Positions 28,648 to 37,351 of a stretch of 64,000 bases of DNA are shown piece after piece. Position numbers and translations under genes: made by a program. The DNA is taken from positions 2,644,001 through 2,708,000 of the forward strand of contig CP053680.1 in assembly GCA_019623805.1 (NCBI GenBank), in the 5' to 3' direction. The stretch is from Gammaproteobacteria bacterium (ex Lamellibrachia satsuma). Lineage in GTDB: Bacteria; Pseudomonadota; Gammaproteobacteria; Chromatiales; Chromatiaceae. The notes beneath the pieces are model-generated. The model was given only the letters and a program-made list of their open reading frames with translations. It made no database searches and had not been told where the DNA came from. Positions within the stretch are counted from its first letter, which is position 1; every line of letters starts with the position of its first letter.

Positions 28648-29520
28648 ATGCCAAGCACACAGCCATTAGTGCAGAAATATCTGGCCATCTTGGTCAACGC
28701 CCCCCTGTTCAGGCATTCGATCATCAGCCTCATCCTGCTCAATGCGGCAATCCTGGGTCTGGAGACGAGTGCCTCGCTGCAGGCGAGCTATGGTGACTGG
28801 TTTGAATTCGGCCACCAGCTGATCCTCGCGGCGTTCATCGTCGAGGCAATAATCAAAATCGGCGCGGTGGCCCCGCGCATTGGCCTCTATTTCCGCGATG
28901 GCTGGAACCTGTTTGATTTCAGCGTCATCCTGCTCTCCCTGCTGCCCGCCTCCGGCGAGCTTGCCATGATCGCCCGTCTTGCGCGCCTGCTGCGGGTGCT
29001 GAGATTGATCTCCACCATTCCGGAGCTGCGCCTGATCGTTACCACCCTGATGCGCAGTATCCCGGGCATGGGACACGTTCTGCTGCTCATGTCGATCATC
29101 TTTTACGTTTACGCCATTGCCGGCTTCCACCTGTTCCATGTCCACGACTCGCAACACTGGGGAACCCTCGGAACCGCGGCGCTAACCCTGTTCCGCGTAG
29201 TCACCCTCGAAGACTGGACCGACGTGATGTACACCGCGATGGAGCTGCACAGCTGGGCCTGGCTCTACTTTGTCAGTTTCATCTTTGCCGGCACCTTCGT
29301 GATCATCAACCTGTTCATCGCGGTTGTGCTCAACAATCTGGAGAAGTCCAAGGCGGAAGAACTCGAAGCGCTGCGACGACCTGTTTCACGCGATGAACTG
29401 TTTGCAGAACTGGCCGCAACCCAACAGGCGCTGGCCAGACTGCGCACGCAACTGGAAAACACACCCACAACCCCACCCTCTAACACAGTAGGTAACACAC
29501 CATGCCACTCGTCGCCATGA
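28648..29520 (+). CDS. voltage-gated cation channel (BacNav-type, six TM)
   Basis: A 290-residue single-subunit channel that should form tetramers. The S4 voltage sensor carries four arginines at three-residue spacing (ARLARLLRVLRLI). The pore loop reads TLFRVVTLEDWTDVMY, so the filter is TLEDWTD where NavAb has TLESWSM. S6 is FAGTFVIINLFIAVVLNNL, followed by a C-terminal coiled coil (SRDELFAELAATQQALARLR). I start at ATG 28648 because an upstream in-frame start lies inside the hairpin. The end overlaps the aldolase gene by 19 bases. It probably conducts Na+ or Ca2+; the filter suggests Ca2+. Confidence 0.9.
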   Translation: MPSTQPLVQKYLAILVNAPLFRHSIISLILLNAAILGLETSASLQASYGDWFEFGHQLILAAFIVEAIIKIGAVAPRIGLYFRDGWNLFDFSVILLSLLPASGELAMIARLARLLRVLRLISTIPELRLIVTTLMRSIPGMGHVLLLMSIIFYVYAIAGFHLFHVHDSQHWGTLGTAALTLFRVVTLEDWTDVMYTAMELHSWAWLYFVSFIFAGTFVIINLFIAVVLNNLEKSKAEELEALRRPVSRDELFAELAATQQALARLRTQLENTPTTPPSNTVGNTPCHSSP

Positions 29521-30686
29521 AAGAGATGCTCCAGCATGCCTATGACAACGGCTATGCGATTGGGGCATTCGACCTGATCAGCCTTGAATTTCTTGAAGGC
29601 ATCATGCAGGCAGCCGAACGTTGCCATTCACCGGTAATTCTCAGCCTGGCCGAATCCCATTTCGAATACTTTGATTTCGACCAGATCATGCCCGCCGTTG
29701 AGACTGCTGCGCGTCGCTCAACAGTGCCGGTTGCCATCCACCTCGATCATGGCGACAGCCTGGAATCAGCCGTTCGCGCAATCAACGCAGGCTGTAACGG
29801 GGTGATGGTCGATACCTCACATCAATCACTTTCCGACAATATAAACAGCACCCGCGCCATCGTGGACATGGCGCGTGACTGTGGAATTCCCGTCGAGGGC
29901 GAGCTGGGCTACGTCCCGGGTGTCGAAGGTGAGGATGCACAACGACATCCCGGTGAAATTGCCTACACCACGGTTGATGAGGCAATGCAGTACGTTGAGG
30001 AGACCGGGGTGGACTTTTTGGCCGTCTCCATCGGTACGGTCCACGGTCGCATGCAGGGTGAGCCAAAGCTGGACATCGCCCGCCTGGCGGGCATCAACGA
30101 AGTACTGCAACTGCCGCTGGTGATTCACGGCGGAACAGGCCTGAGCCCGGAGCAGTTCCAAAGCCTGATCGCGCACGGTGTCGCCAAGATCAATTATTTC
30201 ACCGCGCTTGCCGATGCCGCTGCGGGTTGCATACATGAGAATGCCCGAGCCCTGCCGCAAGGGGGATACAGCGACTTGGTAAAAGGGGTCAATCATGCCA
30301 TCAGCGCCGAGGTGGAGCATTGCCTGCGCCTATGGGGCAGCGTTGGCCGATCTGAGGAAGTGCTGGCTTACTGCGTGCCCTGGGAACCGGTGGAGCATCT
30401 GATCATCTACAACGTCGCCGGGATCGATGAGAAGCAGGCCCATGGCATGATCGCTGAAGGAAGAGAGGTGCTGTGCAAAATCCCCGGAGTACTCGATGTG
30501 GTCACCGGCCAGGCCATCAAAGAGGATGCACAATTCCGCTATACCTGGCTGGTGCGTTTTTGCCATGCCTCGGTCATCGACAGCTACCGGGAACACCCAC
30601 TGCATGTCGCCTTTGCCGACCGGAAATTCCGCCCGGTTGCCGGGGAGCGAATCAGTATCGATTATCAGCTATTCTCCCACGGATGA
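29502..30686 (+). CDS. class II fructose-bisphosphate aldolase-like protein with C-terminal Dabb domain
   Basis: Residues 1 to about 280 form a class II (zinc) ketose-bisphosphate aldolase TIM barrel. HLDHGDS supplies the first zinc His, GELGYVPGVEGED the active loop, IGTVHG and VIHGGTG the other zinc His residues, and KINYFT ends the core. Residues from about 285 carry an alpha-beta segment that looks like a Dabb/stress-responsive A/B barrel (GVLDVVTGQ, YTWLVRFCHASVIDSYREHP, HVAFADRKFRP). Family aldolases of 280-350 residues usually lack this. It starts inside the channel gene's last codons, so it is co-translated. Its substrate is not certain; it may not be the glycolytic aldolase. Confidence 0.8.
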   Translation: MPLVAMKEMLQHAYDNGYAIGAFDLISLEFLEGIMQAAERCHSPVILSLAESHFEYFDFDQIMPAVETAARRSTVPVAIHLDHGDSLESAVRAINAGCNGVMVDTSHQSLSDNINSTRAIVDMARDCGIPVEGELGYVPGVEGEDAQRHPGEIAYTTVDEAMQYVEETGVDFLAVSIGTVHGRMQGEPKLDIARLAGINEVLQLPLVIHGGTGLSPEQFQSLIAHGVAKINYFTALADAAAGCIHENARALPQGGYSDLVKGVNHAISAEVEHCLRLWGSVGRSEEVLAYCVPWEPVEHLIIYNVAGIDEKQAHGMIAEGREVLCKIPGVLDVVTGQAIKEDAQFRYTWLVRFCHASVIDSYREHPLHVAFADRKFRPVAGERISIDYQLFSHG

Positions 30687-30773
30687 GCTGGCTCCCGCGA
30701 CGGAGGCCCAAAATAACTGGGCGGGGGTAGCTTCCGCCACCACATCCCCGATACAACAATACCGGTACCACAG

Positions 30774-32135
30774 ATGAGCAAGATAGACGGAAATGAACAC
30801 ACAGCCCCTTGGGAAAAGGCCTTCGACAGTGTACTGACGCCACTGGAAGAGTTTATTCATCGCCAGACCACTAGCGGCATCCTGCTGATGGTGTGTGCGA
30901 TCGCGGCGATCATTCTTGCCAACACCCACTGGAATGAAAGCTACCACCACATTCTGCAGTCCACGCTGACCGTTGGCCTGGAGGGCTTTCAACTTTCCAA
31001 GTCACTGCATCACTGGATCAATGACGGCCTGATGGTCTTGTTCTTTCTCGTGGTCGGGCTGGAACTGAAACGCGAGTTGCTGGTTGGTGAGCTTGCCGAT
31101 CCCAAGCAGGCACTGTTGCCGATCGTCGCCGCCATCGGTGGCATGCTGGCTCCGGCACTGATCTACCTCGCGTTCAATCCCGCAGGCCACACACTGGATG
31201 GCTGGGGCATACCCATGGCGACCGATATCGCTTTTGCCCTGGGAACGCTGGCACTGCTAGGCAACCGGGCCCCCAAAAGCTTGCTGATGTTCCTAGTGGC
31301 CCTGGCAATCGTCGATGACCTGGGCGCTGTCATGGTAATCGCCCTGTTCTACACCGAAACTTTGAATTTTACTGCCCTGGGCCTGGCTGCAGGCATGATC
31401 GTGCTATTGATCACGATGAACCGTGGCGGTGTACGAACCCTGATGCCTTACATGCTGGTCGGGCTGGTGCTGTGGATTGCCATGCTGAAGAGTGGGGTCC
31501 ACGCCACACTTGCGGGCGTCATGCTGGCCTTCATTATTCCGATGCGGCCCAAGTACGACCCGAAACGTTTCCTGTCGCAGATTCACGACAAGGTCGACCA
31601 GATCAAGAATGCCTACGCGCGCGAAGAGAACATCATCAAGAACGATGAACTCCGCGCACGGGTACAGGCACTCGGTGACGGGGTACGACTGGTTCAGGCC
31701 CCTGCTCAATCTCTGGAACACAAACTGCACCTGCCTTCCGCCTATCTCGTCATCCCCATCTTTGCTCTGGCCAACGCGGGCATTCCCATCGACTGGTCGT
31801 CGCTTGGCGGCATTGTCACTCACCCGGTATCGCTGGGCGTCGGGGCTGGCCTGATTCTCGGCAAGTTGATAGGGATTGCCGGATTTACTTGGGTGGCGGT
31901 CAAACTCGGGTTAAGCGAGCTGCCACAAGGCCTGAACTTCAAGCACATCGTTGGCGTGGCGTTGATGGGCGGTATCGGCTTTACCATGTCGATCTTCATC
32001 GCCGAACTGGGATTCGCCCACCATGCCGAGGACCTGCTGATGGCAAAAACAGGGATCCTGTTCGCTTCGCTCATTGCCGGTGTATCCGGTTTCCTCTGGC
32101 TCTACCTGACCGCTGACAACAAGGAGTCACATTGA
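30774..32135 (+). CDS. nhaA: Na+/H+ antiporter NhaA
   Basis: A 453-residue inner-membrane antiporter with about 12 TM helices. The transport aspartates are present in GIPMATDIAFALG (Asp133 equivalent) and ALAIVDDLGAVMV (Asp163-164). The N terminus FIHRQTTSGILLMVCAIAAI and GIGFTMSIFIAELGF are family hallmarks. It expels Na+ for H+ under alkaline or salty conditions. Compared with E. coli (388 residues) it is longer, with about 60 extra residues in a charged cytoplasmic loop (DKVDQIKNAYAREENIIKND). It closes the run whose regulator is the divergent NhaR. Confidence 0.96.
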   Translation: MSKIDGNEHTAPWEKAFDSVLTPLEEFIHRQTTSGILLMVCAIAAIILANTHWNESYHHILQSTLTVGLEGFQLSKSLHHWINDGLMVLFFLVVGLELKRELLVGELADPKQALLPIVAAIGGMLAPALIYLAFNPAGHTLDGWGIPMATDIAFALGTLALLGNRAPKSLLMFLVALAIVDDLGAVMVIALFYTETLNFTALGLAAGMIVLLITMNRGGVRTLMPYMLVGLVLWIAMLKSGVHATLAGVMLAFIIPMRPKYDPKRFLSQIHDKVDQIKNAYAREENIIKNDELRARVQALGDGVRLVQAPAQSLEHKLHLPSAYLVIPIFALANAGIPIDWSSLGGIVTHPVSLGVGAGLILGKLIGIAGFTWVAVKLGLSELPQGLNFKHIVGVALMGGIGFTMSIFIAELGFAHHAEDLLMAKTGILFASLIAGVSGFLWLYLTADNKESH

Positions 32136-32231
32136 ACAGGAGATAACAAACCAACCTTTGATAACCTGAAATATTTTGGGTCAGTGTAATAACATTGAAA
32201 TACAACCGGAATGATCGAAGGCTCGGGCTAA

Positions 32232-33098
32232 TCATTCCAAATTTTGGATCTGCTCCCGCATCTGTTCGATGAGGACCTTCATCTCCACCGCAATGCGGGT
32301 GATTTTTACATCGTTAGACTTGGAGGTCAGGGTATTGGCCTCCCGGTTCAACTCCTGCATCAGAAAGTCGAGACGCCGTCCGATGGGTTCATCGGCGGAT
32401 AGCACACGTTCAACCTCTGCAAGATGCGTGTCGAGGCGGTCCATCTCCTCATCCACATCCAACCGTTGGGCGAGCAGGGCCATCTCCTGCTCCAGCCGGG
32501 TTTCGTCCAACTCATCCATGACCTCCAGCAGGCGCGCGCGGATGCGCTCCTTGACCTTTTCCAGGACCTCCGGCATCAGTTTGCGGACCTGATCCACCTG
32601 TGTCTGCATCGCCTGTCGGCGCTGCCGGATGATCTCGCCGAGTCGTCGGCCTTCGCGTTGGCGATTTTCCAACAAACCTTCGAGGGTGACGTCCAGCAGC
32701 TCCATCGCCTGTTTTGTTACCGGCGTGAAGTCCCGCTCCTGTTCTTCAAGGACACCGGGCCAGCGCAGCAGGTCCATGGGTTTCACGAAAGAGTCCATGT
32801 GTAAGATACCCGCAACCTCTGCATCGGCGGTTATCAGTTGCTCAACCATGCGTCGGTTGACAGTCAGCCCGGCCTCCGCATCTTTTCCCGGCTTGAATTT
32901 CAGCGAACAGTCCAGCTTGCCACGCCCCAGCCTCGCACTGAGTCGCTCGCGTACTTTTGTCTCCAGGACACGCAACTCTTCTGGCAGTCTTACGAAGGCC
33001 TCAAGGTAGCGGTGGTTGATGGAGCGGATCTCCCAACTCATTACACCGAGTTCTCCCCGGTACTCTTCCCGCGCAAAAGCGGTCATACTGCTGATCAT
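32232..33098 (-). CDS. yicC: YicC-family endoribonuclease
   Basis: A 288-residue cytoplasmic protein with the YicC N-terminal domain (MISSMTAFAREE, SINHRYLEAFVRLPEELR) and the C-terminal DUF1732 part (DEPIGRRLDFLMQELNREAN). The ending TRIAVEMKVLIEQMREQIQN is highly conserved. Family members are RNases that affect RyhB and other sRNAs. It starts at ATG 33098, facing away from the kinase gene across a repeat-filled gap. Confidence 0.95.
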   Translation of the reverse strand: MISSMTAFAREEYRGELGVMSWEIRSINHRYLEAFVRLPEELRVLETKVRERLSARLGRGKLDCSLKFKPGKDAEAGLTVNRRMVEQLITADAEVAGILHMDSFVKPMDLLRWPGVLEEQERDFTPVTKQAMELLDVTLEGLLENRQREGRRLGEIIRQRRQAMQTQVDQVRKLMPEVLEKVKERIRARLLEVMDELDETRLEQEMALLAQRLDVDEEMDRLDTHLAEVERVLSADEPIGRRLDFLMQELNREANTLTSKSNDVKITRIAVEMKVLIEQMREQIQNLE

Positions 33099-33153
33099 CT
33101 GTCTAACCTGAAGGTTGGTGGGCCATTTTATTGACCCTGAGGAATCTGTTTTA

Positions 33154-33282
33154 GGAACTCCTGAATAATTGGGTTACGGTCATCTCGACCATAGGGAGAG
33201 ATCTCAAACTACATTGCTGTCAATAGGTTATGTGGATTGAGATTTCTCGCTGTGCTCGAAATGACAATTAATCAGAGATTCC
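33154..33282. repeat. MITE-like element carrying the GTCATCTCGACC inverted repeat
   Basis: Outer ends GGAACTCCTGAATAATTG and, reverse complemented, GGAATCTCTGATTAATTG resemble the IS5-related MITE ends, with no exact target duplication. Nested inside at 33179-33265 is the repeat GTCATCTCGACCATAGGGAG ... GCTGTGCTCGAAATGAC, which recurs at 39.3 kb. Confidence 0.6.
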
Positions 33283-33394
33283 TCAGGGTTTCGTGAAGTG
33301 TGTATCATAATGCGATTCGCCGGGATGTTGGAGCCACTATTTTCTGAAACCGGTCTTATAATTAGAAAGCATACGCCCGAAATAAAATTTATTG

Positions 33395-34351
33395 ATGGAA
33401 AAAGCCCGCGACAGTTTGCCTTCAGGCACCGTTCTCGACTGTTACGTGATCATGAAACTGGTCGCGAGTGGCGGCTTCAGCCTGATTTACCTGGCGGAAG
33501 ACGAGGATACCCAGGACGAGGTGATCATCAAGGAGTTTCTGCCAAAGAAACTGGCCAAACGTGGGGAGGGTCTTCAGGTCGAGGTCATCGACCCGAAACA
33601 GATCGATAATCTTAGCCGCAGTCGTCGGCTTTTCTACCAGGAAGCCAAGGTGCTTGCTTCCCTGAGGCATCCGAACATCGTGCAGGTGCGGGGGTTTTTC
33701 CTGGCTAACGATACCGGCTATCTGGTGATGGATCACGAACGTGGCAAGAACCTTGCGAGTTATATAAAAAAACGCAGCGGTGGTCTCAGTACCCGTTTTA
33801 TGCTGACGGTTTTCCCTCCCATCCTGGATGCCCTTGATCTGATCCATTCCAGTAATCTGCTGCATCTCGATATCAAACCCAGCAATATTCATCTGCGTAC
33901 AGGCGGCAACCCGCTGTTGCTCGATTTCGGTGCGGTCTATCAGGTGGAAGAGAGTGGCGGCGGTCGCAGTGGGCGGGTGGTCACCAGCGGGTTTTCCCCG
34001 GTGGAACAGTATTACCAGTCAGGTGATGTCGGACCCTGGAGTGATGTCTATGCCATCGGTGCAAGCATGCGGGCCTGTCTGGACGGCAAGTCGCCACCCT
34101 CTGCCATCGAGCGTCATGCAGATGACAAGCTGAAGCCGGCAACCCGGGTCTATCGCCGTCGTTATCCCGCTTACCTGCTGGAGGCGATTGATTGGGCGAT
34201 GGAGGTAAACCAGACTGAGCGGCCGCAAAATGCCGGAGAGCTGCTGACTGCGCTGCAGAGCAAATCAAAGCTGAAAGAGAGCCGCGATGATACTGGTAGT
34301 AGTGATCTGTCGCGACATTCGTTCATTAAAGGCGGGAGTCTCTCTACATGA
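33395..34351 (+). CDS. Hanks-type serine/threonine protein kinase
   Basis: A 318-residue cytoplasmic kinase without TM or sensor domain. The glycine loop is VASGGFSLIY, the ATP lysine is in VIIKEFLP, and the C-helix Glu is in FYQEAKVL. The catalytic loop is LLHLDIKPSN (HLD in place of HRD, common in this branch), the metal motif is LLDFGAV, and the activation end is SGFSPVEQYY. ATG 33395 is preferred over an adjacent TTG at 33392. Its stop overlaps the phosphatase start (ATGA), so kinase and phosphatase are translated as a pair. The family role is reversible Ser/Thr phosphorylation; targets are unknown. Confidence 0.93.
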   Translation: MEKARDSLPSGTVLDCYVIMKLVASGGFSLIYLAEDEDTQDEVIIKEFLPKKLAKRGEGLQVEVIDPKQIDNLSRSRRLFYQEAKVLASLRHPNIVQVRGFFLANDTGYLVMDHERGKNLASYIKKRSGGLSTRFMLTVFPPILDALDLIHSSNLLHLDIKPSNIHLRTGGNPLLLDFGAVYQVEESGGGRSGRVVTSGFSPVEQYYQSGDVGPWSDVYAIGASMRACLDGKSPPSAIERHADDKLKPATRVYRRRYPAYLLEAIDWAMEVNQTERPQNAGELLTALQSKSKLKESRDDTGSSDLSRHSFIKGGSLST

Positions 34352-35247
34352 AGTATGAAACCGCTCATTGCACCCTGCTTGGGAATCGCCGGATGAATCA
34401 GGACCGCTGCCTGATTCTGGAGGCACCCGATGCCATGCTGGTGGCTCTGGCCGACGGTATGGGCGGTCACCCGCGTGGCGAAATGGCGGCGCAGATTCTT
34501 ATGGACACCTGCCGAAGAGCTTTCCTCACCAGCCGCAAGCCGATCTCAGGTCCTCGGGTTTTTCTCAGCGGATTGATGGAGATGGCGCATCGCCGCATCC
34601 TTGATTACGGTCGTGAGCAGGAACCCCACATTGAACCACGTACCACTGCAGTGCTCTGTTTGATCCAGGAGGGGCAGGCCTTCTGGGCCCATGTTGGCGA
34701 CAGCCGGCTCTATATTATGCGCGACAATGTCATTCTCTCCCGTACCGAGGATCACTCCTATGTGGAGCAGTTGCGGCAGCAGGGCATCATCTCCGCCGCG
34801 CAGGTCCAAACCCACCGGTTTCGCAACTACGTGACCCGGTGCCTCGGTGGTATCTCCAACCGTCCTGTGGCGGAACTTGGGGAACCGCATCGTCTGGAGG
34901 AGGGGGATGTCGTGCTGCTCTGCTCAGATGGTTTTTGGGGAAAATTGCCGGCGCGTCCAATGGTGGATGCGTTTTTTCGTGCTGATCAGGCATTGCAGTC
35001 AGCCGTCAACCAGCTCTCATCACTGGCAGAGAGTAATGGTATGCCGGAGAGTGATAATGTCACTGCAGTGGCTGTACGCTGGCGGCGAGACACTATCGAT
35101 CTTCGACCCACTGACTTGGGCATGACTTTAGTGGATAATGCCGCCGGCACAGCGCGTCTGCCACGTAGCGAGCATGAGATAAAACAAGCTATCGAAGAGT
35201 TGCGCGACGTTGTCGATATTCATCATGACCTGAAATCAAAGGAGTAA
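34348..35247 (+). CDS. PP2C-type serine/threonine phosphatase
   Basis: A 299-residue metal-dependent phosphatase. Metal and core motifs seen are [35 protein letters not shown] and [10 protein letters not shown]. It overlaps the kinase gene by 4 bases and is followed 8 bases later by rph. The kinase/phosphatase pair in front of rph-rdgB is a local operon, so expression could be linked to RNA turnover and nucleotide cleaning (inference). The last 45 residues are outside the catalytic core. Confidence 0.93.
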   Translation: MKYETAHCTLLGNRRMNQDRCLILEAPDAMLVALADGMGGHPRGEMAAQILMDTCRRAFLTSRKPISGPRVFLSGLMEMAHRRILDYGREQEPHIEPRTTAVLCLIQEGQAFWAHVGDSRLYIMRDNVILSRTEDHSYVEQLRQQGIISAAQVQTHRFRNYVTRCLGGISNRPVAELGEPHRLEEGDVVLLCSDGFWGKLPARPMVDAFFRADQALQSAVNQLSSLAESNGMPESDNVTAVAVRWRRDTIDLRPTDLGMTLVDNAAGTARLPRSEHEIKQAIEELRDVVDIHHDLKSKE

Positions 35248-35255
35248 CCCATCCA

Positions 35256-35972
35256 ATGAGACCTTCCGGACGTCAGCCCACCGATCTGCGGGCTGTCAAG
35301 ATTACCCGTGGTTACACAAAGCATGCGGAGGGCTCCGTGCTGGTGGAGTTTGGCGATACCAAGGTCATCTGCACCGCTTCGGTGGAGGCGCGAGTGCCGC
35401 GTTTTCTGAAGGGCAAGGGCCGGGGTTGGGTGACTGCTGAATACGGCATGCTACCTCGTTCCACCACTGACCGCATGGGGCGTGAAGCTGCCAGGGGAAA
35501 ACAGGGTGGTCGCACGTTGGAGATTCAGCGGCTTATCGGTCGCTCCCTGCGGGCGGCAGTTGACCTTGAGGCGCTGGGGGAGCGCATGATTGCCATCGAC
35601 TGTGATGTGATTCAGGCGGATGGAGGCACTCGGACTGCCTCCATTACTGGAGCCTGTGTTGCGTTGGTGGACGCTATCTCCCATCTTCGTGAGCAGGATC
35701 TGCTGGAGAGAAATCCACTGGTGAATATGATTGCCTCTGTCTCAGTGGGTGTCTTCCAGGGCACTCCGGTATTGGATCTGGACTATGCAGAGGATTCCAA
35801 TGCCGAGACCGATATGAATGTGGTGATGAACGACAAGGGCGGCTTTATCGAGGTACAGGGGACCGCCGAAGGCGATGCCTACAGTCGCGAAGAGCTTAAT
35901 GCCATGCTTGATCTTGCCGATCAGGGTATCCGGCAACTGCTCGAGATCCAGCAGGCCGCTTTGAGCGACTAA
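35256..35972 (+). CDS. rph: ribonuclease PH
   Basis: A phosphorolytic 3'-5' exoribonuclease that trims tRNA precursors; it works as a hexamer. [20 protein letters not shown] and [16 protein letters not shown] are typical, and the phosphate and catalytic region [19 protein letters not shown] is intact. At 238 residues it is full length (unlike the frameshifted K-12 gene). The gap to the phosphatase gene is 8 bases. Confidence 0.97.
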   Translation: MRPSGRQPTDLRAVKITRGYTKHAEGSVLVEFGDTKVICTASVEARVPRFLKGKGRGWVTAEYGMLPRSTTDRMGREAARGKQGGRTLEIQRLIGRSLRAAVDLEALGERMIAIDCDVIQADGGTRTASITGACVALVDAISHLREQDLLERNPLVNMIASVSVGVFQGTPVLDLDYAEDSNAETDMNVVMNDKGGFIEVQGTAEGDAYSREELNAMLDLADQGIRQLLEIQQAALSD

Positions 35973-36092
35973 ACTCCGCAGTTCCAGAGAATATATCCAA
36001 ATTCTTGGGTCTAATTTCCCGCCGCGATGACTCCGCTGACAGGTAAGTCGTGGCGGGGTATCACTCCACAACTCAATTTCAGGAAAGAGAGC

Positions 36093-36701
36093 ATGACCAG
36101 CCGTCACACCGGAGAGCGAATCGTTCTTGCCAGTAATAATGCCGGCAAGGTGCGCGAGATCAACCAACTGCTTGCCACCGGGCAGATCGAGGTGGTGCCG
36201 CAGCGCGACTTCGAAATCCCTGATGCGGTGGAGGACGGTCTCAGCTTCGTCGAAAATGCGATCAAAAAGGCCAGGCATGCATCACGCTTGAGCGGCCTGC
36301 CAGCCATTGCTGATGACTCGGGTATCGAAGTCGATGCACTCAAGGGTGCGCCAGGCATCTACTCCGCCCGTTTTGCGGGGGAGGGTGCATCGGACCAGGC
36401 AAATCTGGAGAAGCTGCTGGAGAGCCTGAAGGATGTACCGGAGGAGGCCCGTACCGCCCGTTTCCAGTGCCTTCTGGTCTATATGCGCCATGCAGAGGAT
36501 CCCACTCCGATCATCTGTCAGGGAACCTGGGAGGGCCAGGTGCTCTTTGAGGCCAAGGGCGACAATGGCTTCGGCTATGACCCGGTCTTCTATGTCCCCA
36601 CTCACAACTGCACCTCAGCAGAACTTCCGGCAGAGGTGAAGAACAGCCTCAGTCATCGTGGCCAGGCCTTGCAGAAGTTGCTTGCAGCCCTGACTGAATA
36701 G
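36093..36701 (+). CDS. rdgB: XTP/dITP pyrophosphatase (RdgB/HAM1)
   Basis: Hydrolyses non-canonical purine triphosphates (dITP, XTP) and keeps them out of DNA. Motifs ASNNAGKVREI, FVENAIKKARHA, IADDSGIEVDAL, GDNGFGYDPVF and SHRGQAL are all present. I start at ATG 36093, preceded by AGGAAAGAG; the open frame upstream adds residues with no family match. It lies 120 bases after rph. Confidence 0.95.
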   Translation: MTSRHTGERIVLASNNAGKVREINQLLATGQIEVVPQRDFEIPDAVEDGLSFVENAIKKARHASRLSGLPAIADDSGIEVDALKGAPGIYSARFAGEGASDQANLEKLLESLKDVPEEARTARFQCLLVYMRHAEDPTPIICQGTWEGQVLFEAKGDNGFGYDPVFYVPTHNCTSAELPAEVKNSLSHRGQALQKLLAALTE

Positions 36702-36780
36702 AAAGTTTTCTAAAGAAACCGGCTGGAATGCCGACAACCCTGTAACGAGCAGGTGTTTTTTCGCAGAAAGGATATCAAAA

Positions 36781-37119
36781 ATGCAAAATAAAGCGAGGGG
36801 AACTGAAAGGCATGTGGCTTCTTTTCAGGTTGAGTTGCGATACAAAACAGGGGGCTGCGTTCCAGCCCTGATCAGAAATATCTCACCTGAAGGGGTGCAT
36901 ATGGAGATTGAGACGGCACCCGTAGGGATCGGCGCCGAACTTGATCTGACATTTACGCTGGAGGGTGAAAATTGGCGTGTCCCTGCAGTAGTCATACACT
37001 CCAATCCAACGGGGATGGGAGTGATGTTTAGAAACCCGGAACACCGCCTGTTCAAGGTCGTCACAGCACCGTTGCAGCGTCCCATTTCACCGATGGCGGG
37101 CAGAGTGATGCTGAGTTAA
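36781..37119 (+). CDS. PilZ-domain protein
   Basis: A 112-residue single PilZ domain. NISPEGVHMEI provides the (D/N)xSxxG part of the c-di-GMP site, but the upstream arginine motif is reduced to ERHVASF, so RxxxR is not clear. It may bind c-di-GMP weakly or not at all. It is a free-standing effector candidate among the several GGDEF/EAL genes of this region, and is followed by a strong terminator. Confidence 0.8.
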   Translation: MQNKARGTERHVASFQVELRYKTGGCVPALIRNISPEGVHMEIETAPVGIGAELDLTFTLEGENWRVPAVVIHSNPTGMGVMFRNPEHRLFKVVTAPLQRPISPMAGRVMLS

Positions 37120-37183
37120 TGCGAGGCAGGTCGGCTAGAGGTTGCAGCTCGCCTTACAGACATCTGAAGTAAAAAAACAGCAA

Positions 37184-37214
37184 CAAAAAAGCCCGCGTTT
37201 CCGCGGGCTTTTTT
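37184..37214. terminator. rho-independent terminator
   Basis: A-rich tract, GCCCGCG, loop TTTC, CGCGGGC and a six-T run. It reads well in both directions, ending the PilZ gene on the plus strand; dctM ends 138 bases further on in the other direction. Confidence 0.9.
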
Positions 37215-37351
37215 GTTGAAAGTCCTTTTTCAGTGGCCACTATTCCTTGTGGTCTAAGTGTATCCCATCGTCTTTACTGTGATGACTCTTGTGGCTGTGT
37301 CGGGCAGGTGTTGCAGGCAGATTTTGCCTGATGTTTCAGGAAAGGGACGCC

